Notes under the pieces: generated by a model
The model's input: the letters and a program-made list of their open reading frames with translations, nothing else
Databases searched by the model: none
What the model was told of the DNA's origin: nothing
Part shown: in pieces, positions 25,105-33,086 of the stretch
Layout of the letters: each line of letters starts with the position of its first letter
How positions within the stretch are numbered: the stretch's first letter is position 1
Assembly: GCF_029504395.1 (NCBI RefSeq)
Contig: NZ_JAQFIF010000011.1
Coordinates: forward strand, 62,001-126,000
DNA length: 64,000 nt
DNA from: Arthrobacter sp. ES3-54
Lineage (GTDB): Bacteria > Actinomycetota > Actinomycetes > Actinomycetales > Micrococcaceae
Direction: 5' to 3'
Made by a program: the position numbers and the translations under genes

Positions 25105-25105
25105 A

Positions 25106-25120
25106 CCTTGCCGAATAGTT
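25106..25120. repeat. Target-site duplication, right copy
   Basis: CCTTGCCGAATAGTT, identical to 23615-23629 and placed directly after the IS end. Confidence 0.85.
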
Positions 25121-25136
25121 CGCCACTGCCGACTAG

Positions 25137-25585
25137 CAACCGTCGCTTGTAGGAAGGCCTGAAGACCCTGTCCGCCACAGTGGCTAAGTGGGACGATCCA
25201 TCCATGAGCGTGAGCCAGGAACCGTCCGCGCGGAACAGTGCGCGCGGCGCGGCAGCCAAGAATTTTCCGGAGGCACCGGCACCGACCACCCGGCAGTTGA
25301 GGACTTTTGATCAGCGGCGCCGGGAAGCTGAATTGAAAATCGAGCGAGTCCTGCAGGGGCCCCGGCATAGACGTGAACCGCACAGCGGGGCGCGCGGGCC
25401 TTCGCCGTTCTGTTTTTAGGGCACATGGTTGACGGGCCGGCTCCCGGAGAAGCTGACCCCTTAACAGCCGACGGCGCGGGATCCTGCTTGGCCCAAAGCT
25501 GTCCGGAACCGCGGCAGTGGCCCCGCGCCACATGCCGTACAACTGCCGTAGGCATCGGCAGAATTCAGGGAATCGCCCTATCGCA
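25137..25585. other. Gap without a supported gene
   Basis: About 450 bases between the interrupted tandem array and the small membrane protein gene. A 79-codon plus-strand frame (25180-25419) has a GTG start, but its composition and lack of any recognizable motif do not support it. No terminator, RNA gene or clear promoter was seen. Confidence 0.5.
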
Positions 25586-25837
25586 ATGAACGGCAGTCCA
25601 ATGGATCAGGCAACCCTTGTTGGCTACGCATTCGGCTATGTTGTTACCCTCGTCGCCGTTTTCATATTGTGTTTGCCCCTCATTTTCGGATTAGTGCTGC
25701 TCATGCTCCTGGCAGGTGCCGTGCGGCTGATCCTCCTCCTGGCGACTGCCCTGACCGGTGGGCTGATCCGGTTATTCAGGAGCCCGGCTGGCAGCCCGCG
25801 CAGGCCCCGACATGGATCCCATCTCATCACGCACTGA
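25586..25837 (+). CDS. Small membrane protein, function unknown
   Basis: 83 residues (MNGSPMDQATL...). Two adjacent hydrophobic stretches, about residues 10-36 (VGYAFGYVVTLVAVFILCLP) and about 37-65 (LVLLMLLAGAVRLILLLATA), would form a helical hairpin, followed by a basic tail (RSPAGSPRRPRHGSH). No known family is recognized. The ATG at 25586 is chosen over upstream codons because the hydrophobic part follows shortly; ATG 25601 is also possible. It converges with the ATP-grasp gene. Confidence 0.5.
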   Translation: MNGSPMDQATLVGYAFGYVVTLVAVFILCLPLIFGLVLLMLLAGAVRLILLLATALTGGLIRLFRSPAGSPRRPRHGSHLITH

Positions 25838-25874
25838 CCGGACCGTGGCGAACAATTCCATCAACGCTGGCGCC

Positions 25875-26855
25875 TCACCCCAGGGCGTCCGCGGGAATTG
25901 CCGGGCACCGCCGGAACGAGGCGGGGTTGAACGCCGGGAGCATGAAGGTTGCCAGCACGGCGTCGAGCATTTCCGGGGCCCACGTGCTGTTCTCCCCGAG
26001 GGTCGCGCAGACGCCCAGCACCACAGGGTTTCCGTCCGCGCGGCGGCGGATCTGGACCTGGACTGGCCCGGTCAGCCCGAGCGTGCGGACGGCGGCCAGG
26101 CCCAGCTTCCGTACGTCCCCGGCCTCGCTGGCCGGTACCCTGCGGCTGACCTCGTCGCTGCCGGCGCGTCCATACGGAGTCCTGGTCTTCTCCAGGACCA
26201 CCGCAACTGGCGCCATCGCGTTGCGCGCCGGGGTGCCGAACACCAGGCAGACGTAGTCGGCGCCCGGGATAAACTCCTGGACAAGCTGCCCCGTGGGCAT
26301 GTTCTTCCAGGTGACGGATGCGGTTCCGGCCAGCACGTGGACCCCACGGGAGCCTTCGAAGACCCGCGGCTTGACCACCACGGGGCCGCTGAGGCCGGCG
26401 AGGGATGCCGGCGCAGCGGCGAGGTCGCCCGGAACGCCGAACCGGGGCACCGGAATGCCGGCTGCCTCCAACGCCCACGTGGTAAACAGGTGGTCGTTGG
26501 CGAGCGCCACCGCGGCAGGGTCGCCCACGATGATCCGCACGTCCTGGGCGAATCCGGCACGGGCCGCGGCCAGGACCGGGAGTTCCACGGTGAGGGTCGG
26601 AATGATGACGTTGATGGCTTCGCGGTCCACCAGCCGGCGCAGGTCCAGGATCATGTCCGGGTCCGTCGGCGGCAAAAGCCTGACCGCGGCTGCGGCGGGA
26701 ACAGTCTCCGCCTGACGGGTGTCGGCGCGGGCGTCGGCGCGGGTGTCGGCGCGGGCGTCGGAGCCGAGATACGGGAGGCCGCGGGCTTCGAGTTGGGCCG
26801 CGACCGTACGGCCGGCGGCGCTTGCTATCCCGGTAACCAGTATGCGCGGGCCCAC
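25875..26855 (-). CDS. ATP-grasp-domain protein (CarB-like fold)
   Basis: 326 residues. The N-terminal part is a Rossmann-like pre-ATP-grasp domain (PRILVTGIASAAGRTVAAQL). The ATP-grasp core starts at about residue 110 (GDPAAVALANDHLFTTWALE, SGPVVVKPRVFEGSRGV with the ATP-binding lysine, GQLVQEFIPGADY). These enzymes join a carboxylate to an amine or thiol through an acyl-phosphate; the substrate is unknown. It starts with GTG, with GGAG just upstream. Residues about 34-48 (ARADTRADARADTR) come from a 12-bp DNA tandem repeat (about 26716-26760), a likely recent expansion. No linked biosynthetic genes are present. Confidence 0.82.
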   Translation of the reverse strand: MGPRILVTGIASAAGRTVAAQLEARGLPYLGSDARADTRADARADTRQAETVPAAAAVRLLPPTDPDMILDLRRLVDREAINVIIPTLTVELPVLAAARAGFAQDVRIIVGDPAAVALANDHLFTTWALEAAGIPVPRFGVPGDLAAAPASLAGLSGPVVVKPRVFEGSRGVHVLAGTASVTWKNMPTGQLVQEFIPGADYVCLVFGTPARNAMAPVAVVLEKTRTPYGRAGSDEVSRRVPASEAGDVRKLGLAAVRTLGLTGPVQVQIRRRADGNPVVLGVCATLGENSTWAPEMLDAVLATFMLPAFNPASFRRCPAIPADALG

Positions 26856-27192
26856 AATTGCTCCATTCCGCCGTCACTGGCCGGGCCGCGGCTGCGGCGC
26901 CGACGGTTCCGGCCACCGATCCACAGACTTGTTGACGGACAGACGACTCGTTTACGGACTGCTTGATTGACGGACTGCTCGAATCAGCCGCAACTCCGGC
27001 TGACATGCAGGACCATTCCCCTAGTAGACGGCGAATCGTCCGCGCACGCACGAGTGGGCAATACCCGAAGTTGGAGCCCGCTACTACTTGCTTGAGGTGC
27101 GCGCATACGATCCACCAGCCCGTCGGGCGTAGCCCGGTTACGGAACATGACGACGGCGGCCGTGCGGGTCGGCGTCGTTGGTGTTACGTTTT
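26856..27192. other. Intergenic stretch with short tandem repeats upstream of the met operon
   Basis: 337 bases between the divergent ATP-grasp gene and the SAM-IV riboswitch. It holds two adjacent 16-base near-repeats, TTTACGGACTGCTTGA (26951) and TTGACGGACTGCTCGA (26967), and a related copy at 26932. The met promoter must be in the last part, but no strong -35/-10 was identified. Confidence 0.6.
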
Positions 27193-27281
27193 TGGGGAGT
27201 AATGAGAACCGGTGCCAAGCCCTGACTGGCCGGTCGGCAACCCTCCCTTTTCGCGGCGGGGTGCCTCAGGTGAATACTCGG
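27193..27281 (+). ncRNA. SAM-IV riboswitch
   Basis: The core GTGCCAAGCCCTGACTGGCC, CGGCAACCCTCC and CGGCGGGGTGCC...GGTGA match the actinobacterial SAM-IV (S-adenosylmethionine) riboswitch pattern. The closing stem is GAGTA (27196-27200) with TACTC (27274-27278). It lies 45 bases before a DUF1737-rhodanese-MetZ operon, and SAM should reduce its expression. Confidence 0.88.
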
Positions 27282-27325
27282 CATATCGACCATTCGAGCT
27301 GCAAGCGTGAAAGAGGAGATCCGTC

Positions 27326-27682
27326 GTGCCCGACACGTCAACACCCGCGGTACCCGAAATACTCAGTACCTCAGCCGCCCCCGGCACAGCCCCCAGTGCA
27401 GCCCCCAGCACAGCCCCCGCCGGCGAGGAAAGACTGGCCTACCGCCTGTTCACCGGTGCGGATGACCGCGCCTTTTGTGAGCGCGTGTCGGCCGCCCTGG
27501 CCGAGGGCTATGTCCTGCATGGAAGCCCCGCCGCCAGCTTCAACGGCAGCACCGTGATCGTGGCGCAGGCGCTGGTCCTGCCGGCTGCCATTGCGAGCGC
27601 GGACGCCGCCGTGGCAAATGCGGTTGATGAGCTCGACGCCGACGAGTTTGACGCTGTTGGAGCATTCGAGGGCCACGCATGA
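27326..27682 (+). CDS. DUF1737-domain protein
   Basis: 118 residues. After a Pro/Ala/Ser-rich N-terminus (about 1-36), the DUF1737 motif is visible at about 38-75: LAYRLFTGADDRAFCERVSA, then GYVLHGSPAASFNG and VIVAQALVLP. Function unknown; family members are small soluble proteins. It starts with GTG after GAGGAG and is first in a SAM-IV-controlled operon. Its stop overlaps the ATG of the rhodanese gene (ATGA at 27679-27682), so a role in sulfur or methionine metabolism is a reasonable but unproven inference. Confidence 0.85.
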   Translation: MPDTSTPAVPEILSTSAAPGTAPSAAPSTAPAGEERLAYRLFTGADDRAFCERVSAALAEGYVLHGSPAASFNGSTVIVAQALVLPAAIASADAAVANAVDELDADEFDAVGAFEGHA

Positions 27683-28089
27683 GCTACGCAGGAGACCTCA
27701 GCCCCACTGAGGCGTGGGCCAAGCTTGAGGCGGGAGCCATTCTGGTGGATGTCCGGACCGAGGGCGAATGGGCCCACATCGGCATCCCGGACACGAAAGC
27801 GACGGAAAACGATCCGCTCTTCATCCAGTGGAACCTCGCCGGCGGCGCGCCGAATCCGCACTTCGTGGAACAGCTAAAGCGGCAGGCACCGGAGGAAACC
27901 GCCGTCGAGCTGGTGTTCCTTTGCCGGTCCGGTGCCCGGTCGGCCGCCGCCGCGACGGCCGCGACGGCCGCCGGCTACACCTCGTACAACGTTCTTGAGG
28001 GCTTCGAAGGCGACACCGACCGCTTTGGCGAACGCACTGTCAACGGCTGGAAGAACCGCGGCCTGCCCACCAACCTCGGAAAGATCTAA
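27679..28089 (+). CDS. Rhodanese-like sulfurtransferase domain protein
   Basis: 136 residues, a single rhodanese domain. The N-terminal AILVDVRTEGEWAHIGIP and the active-site loop FLCRSGARS with cysteine at about residue 93 are visible. It transfers sulfane sulfur to a thiol acceptor in many relatives. The start overlaps the DUF1737 stop, and the stop TAA directly precedes the GTG of metZ, so all three are probably translated together. Its place beside MetZ hints at handling of sulfide or persulfide supply. Confidence 0.9.
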   Translation: MSYAGDLSPTEAWAKLEAGAILVDVRTEGEWAHIGIPDTKATENDPLFIQWNLAGGAPNPHFVEQLKRQAPEETAVELVFLCRSGARSAAAATAATAAGYTSYNVLEGFEGDTDRFGERTVNGWKNRGLPTNLGKI

Positions 28090-29298
28090 GTGACCTTCAA
28101 TCCCGACGCCGCCGGCTGGGCCGCCGACACCCAGGCCGTCCGCGGTGGCCTGGACCGCACCGGCTTCCAGGAAACCACCGAGCCGATCTTCCTCAACTCA
28201 GGGTTCGTCTACGAGTCCGCGGCCGCCGCCGAGCGCGCTTTCACCGGGGAGGACGAGCGCTTCGTCTACTCCCGCTACGGCAACCCGTCCGTCGCGACGT
28301 TCCAGGAGCGGCTCCGGCTGCTCGAGGGAACCGAGGCATGTTTCGCGACGGCGTCCGGCATGTCCGCCGTCTTCACCGCCCTCGGCGCGCTGTTGGCTGC
28401 CGGCGACCGCGTGGTCGCAGCCCGCTCACTGTTCGGCTCGTGCTTCGTGATCCTCAACGAGATCCTGCCGCGCTGGGGTGTCGATACGGTCTTCGTGGAC
28501 GGACCGGACCTGGAGCAGTGGCAGGCTGCGCTGTCCGAGCCGACCACGGCGGTGTTCTTCGAGTCGCCATCGAACCCCATGCAGGAAATCGTGGACATCG
28601 CCGCCGTGAGCAAACTGGCGCATGCGGCCGGCGCCACGGTGGTGGTCGACAACGTCTTCGCCACCCCGCTGCTGCAGCGCTGCGGAGACCTCGGCGCGGA
28701 CGTGGTGGTCTACTCCGGCACCAAGCACATCGACGGCCAGGGCAGGGTCCTGGGCGGGGCCATCCTGGGCACCAAGGAATTCATTGACGGGCCCGTCAAG
28801 CAGCTCATGCGGCACACCGGTCCGGCGCTGTCGGCCTTCAATGCCTGGGTGCTCACCAAGGGCCTGGAGACCATGGCCCTGCGCGTCAACCATTCCTCGG
28901 CCTCCGCCCTGCGGCTGGCTGAATGGCTCGAGGGACAGCCTGCGGTCGGCGCGGTGTTGTACCCGCTGCTGCCGTCGCACCCGCAGTACTCCCTCGCCGT
29001 GAAGCAGATGAAGGCCGGCGGGACCGTGCTCACGCTGGAGCTTTCGCCTTCGCCGGGACGCACTGCGAAGCAGGCCGCCTTCGCGCTGCTGGACGCGCTG
29101 CGGATCATCGACATCTCCAACAACCTTGGCGACGCCAAGACGCTCATTACGCACCCGGCCACCACCACGCACCGCGCGATGGGCCCGGAAGGCCGTGCGG
29201 CGATCGGGCTCAGCGACGGCGTGGTCCGGCTCTCGGTGGGCCTGGAGGACGTCGAGGACTTGATCCGCGACCTCGGCCAAGCGCTCAAGCAGGTCTAG
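28090..29298 (+). CDS. metZ: O-succinylhomoserine sulfhydrylase (MetZ)
   Basis: 402 residues, Cys/Met-metabolism PLP enzyme. The PLP lysine lies in VYSGTKHIDGQGRVLGG (about residue 215), and the N-terminal pattern RGGLDRTGFQETTEPIFLNS and FVYSRYGNPSV are family hallmarks. It makes homocysteine from O-succinylhomoserine and sulfide in methionine synthesis. The GTG start follows the rhodanese TAA without a gap. It is the last gene of an operon under a SAM-IV riboswitch, which matches feedback by SAM. Confidence 0.94.
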   Translation: MTFNPDAAGWAADTQAVRGGLDRTGFQETTEPIFLNSGFVYESAAAAERAFTGEDERFVYSRYGNPSVATFQERLRLLEGTEACFATASGMSAVFTALGALLAAGDRVVAARSLFGSCFVILNEILPRWGVDTVFVDGPDLEQWQAALSEPTTAVFFESPSNPMQEIVDIAAVSKLAHAAGATVVVDNVFATPLLQRCGDLGADVVVYSGTKHIDGQGRVLGGAILGTKEFIDGPVKQLMRHTGPALSAFNAWVLTKGLETMALRVNHSSASALRLAEWLEGQPAVGAVLYPLLPSHPQYSLAVKQMKAGGTVLTLELSPSPGRTAKQAAFALLDALRIIDISNNLGDAKTLITHPATTTHRAMGPEGRAAIGLSDGVVRLSVGLEDVEDLIRDLGQALKQV

Positions 29299-29314
29299 CC
29301 AGCGGCGTGCCAGC

Positions 29315-30499
29315 TCAGCCCCGGCGCAGCCGGTCCAGGGGCACGTTCCCGCCGAGCGGTTCCCCGGCGGCGGCCCCTTGAGTTGTCAGTTCGACGGCCC
29401 GTTCGACGACGGCGGGCAGCCCGCCCGCCCGGAACGGCCCGCGCTGCAACTGGGAACCGGTGCCCTCAGCCACGATCCGTTCGACGCCCTCGCGCACCAG
29501 GTCCAGCTCGCCCTGCTCCTCCAGCACCGGGGCCAGGAAGTCCACGAGTGCCCTGACCACGTCCGCGGCCGGGGCAGGGGTGAAGGTTCCGAAGTCCAGG
29601 AGCTCCGCGCGCAGTCCGCAGTTGCTGGCCTGCCAAGCGGCCATCCGCAATAGCAGCGTGGGCACCGGGGCGGGTTCGACGCCGTCGTTCCATTCCCGCG
29701 ACGCCGACTCCACGAGGGCCCGCACCAGCACGGCAATCAGGGCAGCATCCTCGGCCCGCAGGCAGACGTCGGCGACGCGGACTTCCACAGTGGGGTGCTG
29801 CCGGGCCAGCCGTGCATCGAAATAGACCATCCCCTCGTCCATCAGGACGCCGCTTTCCACCAGCCGCTTCACTGTCCGCCGGTAGACGGGCAAGCTGCCG
29901 AAAATCATCGTGGGACCCGACCCCGGCCAGCGGTTCCACGCCTGGGTGCGGTAGCTTTCGAATCCGGTCTCAGCCCCGTTCCAGTATGGGGAATTCGCAC
30001 TGAGTGCTATCAGCACGGCAAGCTTGTCGCGCATCCGGTCCATCACAGCCACGCCCTCCTCCGGGGACTCCACAAAGGTGTGGACGTGGAGGCCGCAGGT
30101 CAGTTGATTCCGGACTGTGAGCCCGAAGCGTTGCTGCATGGTCATGTAGCGCGGATTCGGCGTCAGGTGTGTGGCGGAGCCTTGGGGTGACGTTGCCAGG
30201 GCTGCGACGCGGCCGCCGTGAGCGCGGGCGGCGGTGTCCGCCAGAACCCGGGCTTGCCTGAGCTGGCGGAGCAGTTCCGTGTACTCCAGGCAAGGCCGCG
30301 TCTGGGTTTCGATCTGTTCGAGCTTGAGCTCGTAGCTGAAGTCGGCGCCCTCGTGGACCGGTTTTTGTGTCCCGCGGACCCCGGTGGCAGGTTGCTTCGG
30401 CGGAACCAGGCTGGGCAGCATCAGGTCGGCGAGGGCAAGCAGCATCCCCGATTCGGGGTCCACTATGAGCAGTTCTTCCTCCGCGCCGAAGGTTCGCAT
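29315..30499 (-). CDS. Carboxylate-amine ligase, YbdK/GCS2 family
   Basis: 394 residues. The GCS2 signature is clear: FGAEEELLIVDPESG at the N-terminus, then SYELKLEQIETQTRPC, LTCGLHVHTFVESPEEG and PTVEVRVADVC. These enzymes form glutamyl-cysteine-like bonds using ATP; weak gamma-glutamylcysteine synthesis has been shown for E. coli YbdK. Actinobacteria mostly use mycothiol, so the true product is uncertain. The frame is open further upstream, but the ATG at 30499 gives the conserved N-terminus. A CACAAT hexamer 6 bases upstream suggests a leaderless mRNA. It converges with metZ. Confidence 0.88.
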   Translation of the reverse strand: MRTFGAEEELLIVDPESGMLLALADLMLPSLVPPKQPATGVRGTQKPVHEGADFSYELKLEQIETQTRPCLEYTELLRQLRQARVLADTAARAHGGRVAALATSPQGSATHLTPNPRYMTMQQRFGLTVRNQLTCGLHVHTFVESPEEGVAVMDRMRDKLAVLIALSANSPYWNGAETGFESYRTQAWNRWPGSGPTMIFGSLPVYRRTVKRLVESGVLMDEGMVYFDARLARQHPTVEVRVADVCLRAEDAALIAVLVRALVESASREWNDGVEPAPVPTLLLRMAAWQASNCGLRAELLDFGTFTPAPAADVVRALVDFLAPVLEEQGELDLVREGVERIVAEGTGSQLQRGPFRAGGLPAVVERAVELTTQGAAAGEPLGGNVPLDRLRRG

Positions 30500-30608
30500 G
30501 TTTCTATTGTGCGTCACGATCGGCCGAAACGTGCCACACCGGCGGGGGGTCACGCGGGGCCCGTGGCACCGCTTGGGGCGGCGCGATCCGACCCCGCGCT
30601 GCCGAGGA

Positions 30609-32132
30609 TCAGTCTTGGAAATACTCGATCTTCGCGCCGATGGTATTGAGCCGTTCGGCCAGATCCTCATAGCCGCGCTCAATGACATAAATGTTGCGCA
30701 GCTCCGAGACGCCGCGGGCGGCCAGCATGGCCAGCAGCAGGCAGGCGGCGGGGCGGAGGGCCGGCGGGCAGCCCACCTCGGCGGCACGCCACTTGGTGGG
30801 CCCATTGACATAAATCCGGTGGGGATCGAGCAGCTGGACCTGGGCGCCCAGTTTGTTCAGTTCCGTCAGGTAGATGGCCCGGTTCTCGTAGACCCAGTCA
30901 TGGATCATGGTCTGGCCGTGGGCGTTGGCGGCGATCACCGCGAAGAAGGGCAGGTTGTCGATGTTCAGGCCGGGGAAAGGCATGGGGTGGATTTTGTCTT
31001 CCGGCGCCCGCAGTTCCGAGGGCTTGGTGGTGACGTCCACCAGGCGGGTGCGGCCGTTGCGGGCAAAGTATTCCCCGGAGACCTCGAGCCGCTGGCCCAT
31101 CTGCTCGAGGGTGGCGAGTTCGATTTCCATGAACTCGATCGGGACGCGGCGGATGGTGACTTCCGAGTTCGTCACGATGCCGGCGGTGATGAGGCTCATC
31201 GCCTCGATCGGGTCCTCGGACGGGAAGTATTCGACGTCGGCGTCGATCGACGGGCGGCCGGTGATCTCCAGCGTGGTGGTGCCAACCCCCGCGATTTCCA
31301 CACCGAGCATCTGCAGGTAGAAGCAGAGATCCTGCACCATGTAGTTGGGGCTGGCGTTGCGGATGATGGTGGTGCCGCGGCGGTGGGCTGCGGCCATGAT
31401 GGCGTTCTCGGTGACGGTGTCGCCGCGTTCGCTCAGCACGAACGAGCGGTCATGGGCGTCCGACGGCGGCGCCTGCACCGCGTAGAACCCGGACTTCGCT
31501 TCCACGCTCAGGCCAAACTGGCGCAGTGCCTGCATGTGTGGCTGCACGGTGCGGGTGCCGAGGTCGCAGCCGCCGGCGTATGGCAGCCGGTAGATGTCGG
31601 CCTCGTCCAGGAGCGGGCCCAGGAGCATGATGACGCTGCGGGTCCGGCGGGCCGCCTCCACATCCATGGATGCCAGGTCCAGGACCGCGGGGCGGCGGAT
31701 CTGGAGGTCGTTCGCGTTGAGCCAGGTGCATTCGACGCCGATGCTGGTCAGCACCTCCACGATCCGGTTGACTTCCTCAATCCGGGCCAGCCGGCGGAGG
31801 GTGGTGGTGCCGCGGTTGATGAGGCTGGCGCACAACAGCGCGACGCCGGCATTCTTGCTGCTGTTGACGTCCACCGCACCGGCGAGCGTGCGGCCGCCCT
31901 CGACCCGGAGGTGGGTCATCTGGGGCCGGCCCACCTTGACGATGCTGTGCCCGACGATCGCCTCTAGGCGCTGGATCATCTTCAGGCTCAGGTTCTGCTT
32001 GCCCTGTTCCATCCGGGCGATGGCGCTCTGGCTGGTGCCGAGCTCGGCGGCGAGTTGTCCCTGGGTCCAGCCTTTCGCCCCGCGGGCTTCGCGGAGCAGG
32101 AGGCCTACATGTTCAGCAGTCGGTTGAGTCAT
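30609..32132 (-). CDS. XRE-type DNA-binding domain fused to MurA-like enolpyruvyl transferase
   Basis: 507 residues. Residues 8-65 are an XRE helix-turn-helix (LLREARGAKGWTQGQLAAEL, GTSQSAIARMEQG). Residues about 72-505 are an EPSP/MurA-like enolpyruvyl transferase: SSKNAGVALLCASLI (catalytic Lys), the loop PYAGGCDLGTRTVQPHMQAL with the catalytic Cys, and the FPGLNIDNLPFFAVIAANA region. MurA adds enolpyruvate to UDP-GlcNAc in peptidoglycan synthesis. The fusion suggests a paralog that may also bind DNA. Both key residues are kept, so it could be active. TATTTT lies 6 bases before the ATG (leaderless mRNA). Confidence 0.9.
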   Translation of the reverse strand: MTQPTAEHVGLLLREARGAKGWTQGQLAAELGTSQSAIARMEQGKQNLSLKMIQRLEAIVGHSIVKVGRPQMTHLRVEGGRTLAGAVDVNSSKNAGVALLCASLINRGTTTLRRLARIEEVNRIVEVLTSIGVECTWLNANDLQIRRPAVLDLASMDVEAARRTRSVIMLLGPLLDEADIYRLPYAGGCDLGTRTVQPHMQALRQFGLSVEAKSGFYAVQAPPSDAHDRSFVLSERGDTVTENAIMAAAHRRGTTIIRNASPNYMVQDLCFYLQMLGVEIAGVGTTTLEITGRPSIDADVEYFPSEDPIEAMSLITAGIVTNSEVTIRRVPIEFMEIELATLEQMGQRLEVSGEYFARNGRTRLVDVTTKPSELRAPEDKIHPMPFPGLNIDNLPFFAVIAANAHGQTMIHDWVYENRAIYLTELNKLGAQVQLLDPHRIYVNGPTKWRAAEVGCPPALRPAACLLLAMLAARGVSELRNIYVIERGYEDLAERLNTIGAKIEYFQD

Positions 32133-32282
32133 GTCCCGAAAATATCACGGATGATTTATTAACCCAGGGCATTCCGGCCGGAATGCCGTTAATCTCACAG
32201 GGATACCCGCATCATGCGATAACGGGCGGACTGCGGTGTGCTGCGGCGCTTGAATCAGTGGCGCCGGCGGTGGCGGCGCCGG

Positions 32283-33086
32283 CTACTGGTGCGTGAGGAA
32301 GACGAGGTTCCAAGTGCCCGCACCGAGGGCCGCGGCGGCGGCTGCTGCCGCGATGCCGAGCCCGCCCAACAGCACCCAGGCGTCGAGTCCGCTGAAAGTA
32401 GACGGCCTGGCCCAGGTCCGCGCGGCGCCGCCGAAGCCGCGGGCCTCCATGGTCACCGCGAGCCGTGAGGCGCTCCGGATCGCCTGCACCAGCAGGCCGA
32501 AACTTTGGCCCAAAGTGGCGCGGAACCGCTGATAGGGGTTGCCGCTCGAACCCACCCCGCGGGCCCGCCGGGCCATACCGATCGTCTGCCATTGCTCGGC
32601 CATGATCCCGACCAGCCGCATGGCGGCCAAGGTGCCCAGGACGAACCGGTGCGGCAGTTTTGCATTCTGGGCCAGGGCGTCGGCCAGGTCCGTGGGGTCG
32701 GTGCAGCTCATTAGCAGCACCGCAGGGAGCGCAATGGCAAGCCCGCGGAGCATGAAGCCGATCCCCAGCTGCAGGGAGCCGGCGCTGATGGACCAGATCC
32801 CGGCGTCGACCAGCACGGAACCGGCGTCGGGCGCCAGGATGGCGGTGCTCCAGCCGCCCAGTGCCGCCGCGAGGATCAGCGGCCAGCCCCGCTGCCACAG
32901 CAGTGCCAGGGTCAGGCCAGCCAGCGGCAGGAGCAGCAGTTCGAATGCCAGCGCCACCGACGCCGAGACCCAGTCAATGGACAGCGCCAGGACCAGCGTG
33001 ATCAGGGTGACCGCCGTGAACTTGGCGAGCGGGTTGGCGCGGGTCAGCAGCGCATGGTTGCCGCGCAGGCTCAGTGCGTCCCTCAC
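32283..33086 (-). CDS. ykoC: ECF transporter transmembrane (T) component, YkoC-like
   Basis: 267 residues with about five membrane helices and the EcfT family pattern ANPLAKFTAVTLITLVLALS near the N-terminus. The coupling helices carry RRARGVG and EARGFGGAARTWARP, the A-R-G boxes that contact the ATPases. It transmits ATPase movement to the substrate-binding S component. Its GTG start overlaps the stop of the upstream ATPase gene. It ends the TPP-controlled ykoE-ykoD-ykoC operon, so it serves uptake of a thiamine precursor. Confidence 0.9.
   Translation of the reverse strand: MRDALSLRGNHALLTRANPLAKFTAVTLITLVLALSIDWVSASVALAFELLLLPLAGLTLALLWQRGWPLILAAALGGWSTAILAPDAGSVLVDAGIWSISAGSLQLGIGFMLRGLAIALPAVLLMSCTDPTDLADALAQNAKLPHRFVLGTLAAMRLVGIMAEQWQTIGMARRARGVGSSGNPYQRFRATLGQSFGLLVQAIRSASRLAVTMEARGFGGAARTWARPSTFSGLDAWVLLGGLGIAAAAAAAALGAGTWNLVFLTHQ

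Larger units (their letters stand above)
23630..25105. mobile_element. IS481-family-like insertion sequence, 1476 bp, intact
   Basis: The element starts TGTGGAGTCTCATGACTT and ends in the reverse complement of TGTCATGTCTCAGGGCTT, so its ends form imperfect inverted repeats that start with TGT. It is flanked by identical 15-bp direct repeats. One long ORF encodes a DDE transposase. Each end carries further copies of the terminal repeat: three on the left (23635, 23660, 23684) and four on the right in a strict 26-bp array (25001-25104). It interrupts an 18-bp tandem array behind pabC and damages no gene. Confidence 0.88.

Noticed and set aside
25180..25419. 79-codon plus-strand frame with a GTG start
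   Set aside because: No motif, no good RBS and overlapping frames on the other strand of equal quality.
24859..25542. 227-codon minus-strand frame across the right IS end
   Set aside because: It crosses the IS junction and the tandem array and has no family resemblance.
30384..31967. 527-codon plus-strand frame opposite the XRE-MurA gene
   Set aside because: Antisense shadow; the minus-strand protein has all catalytic motifs.
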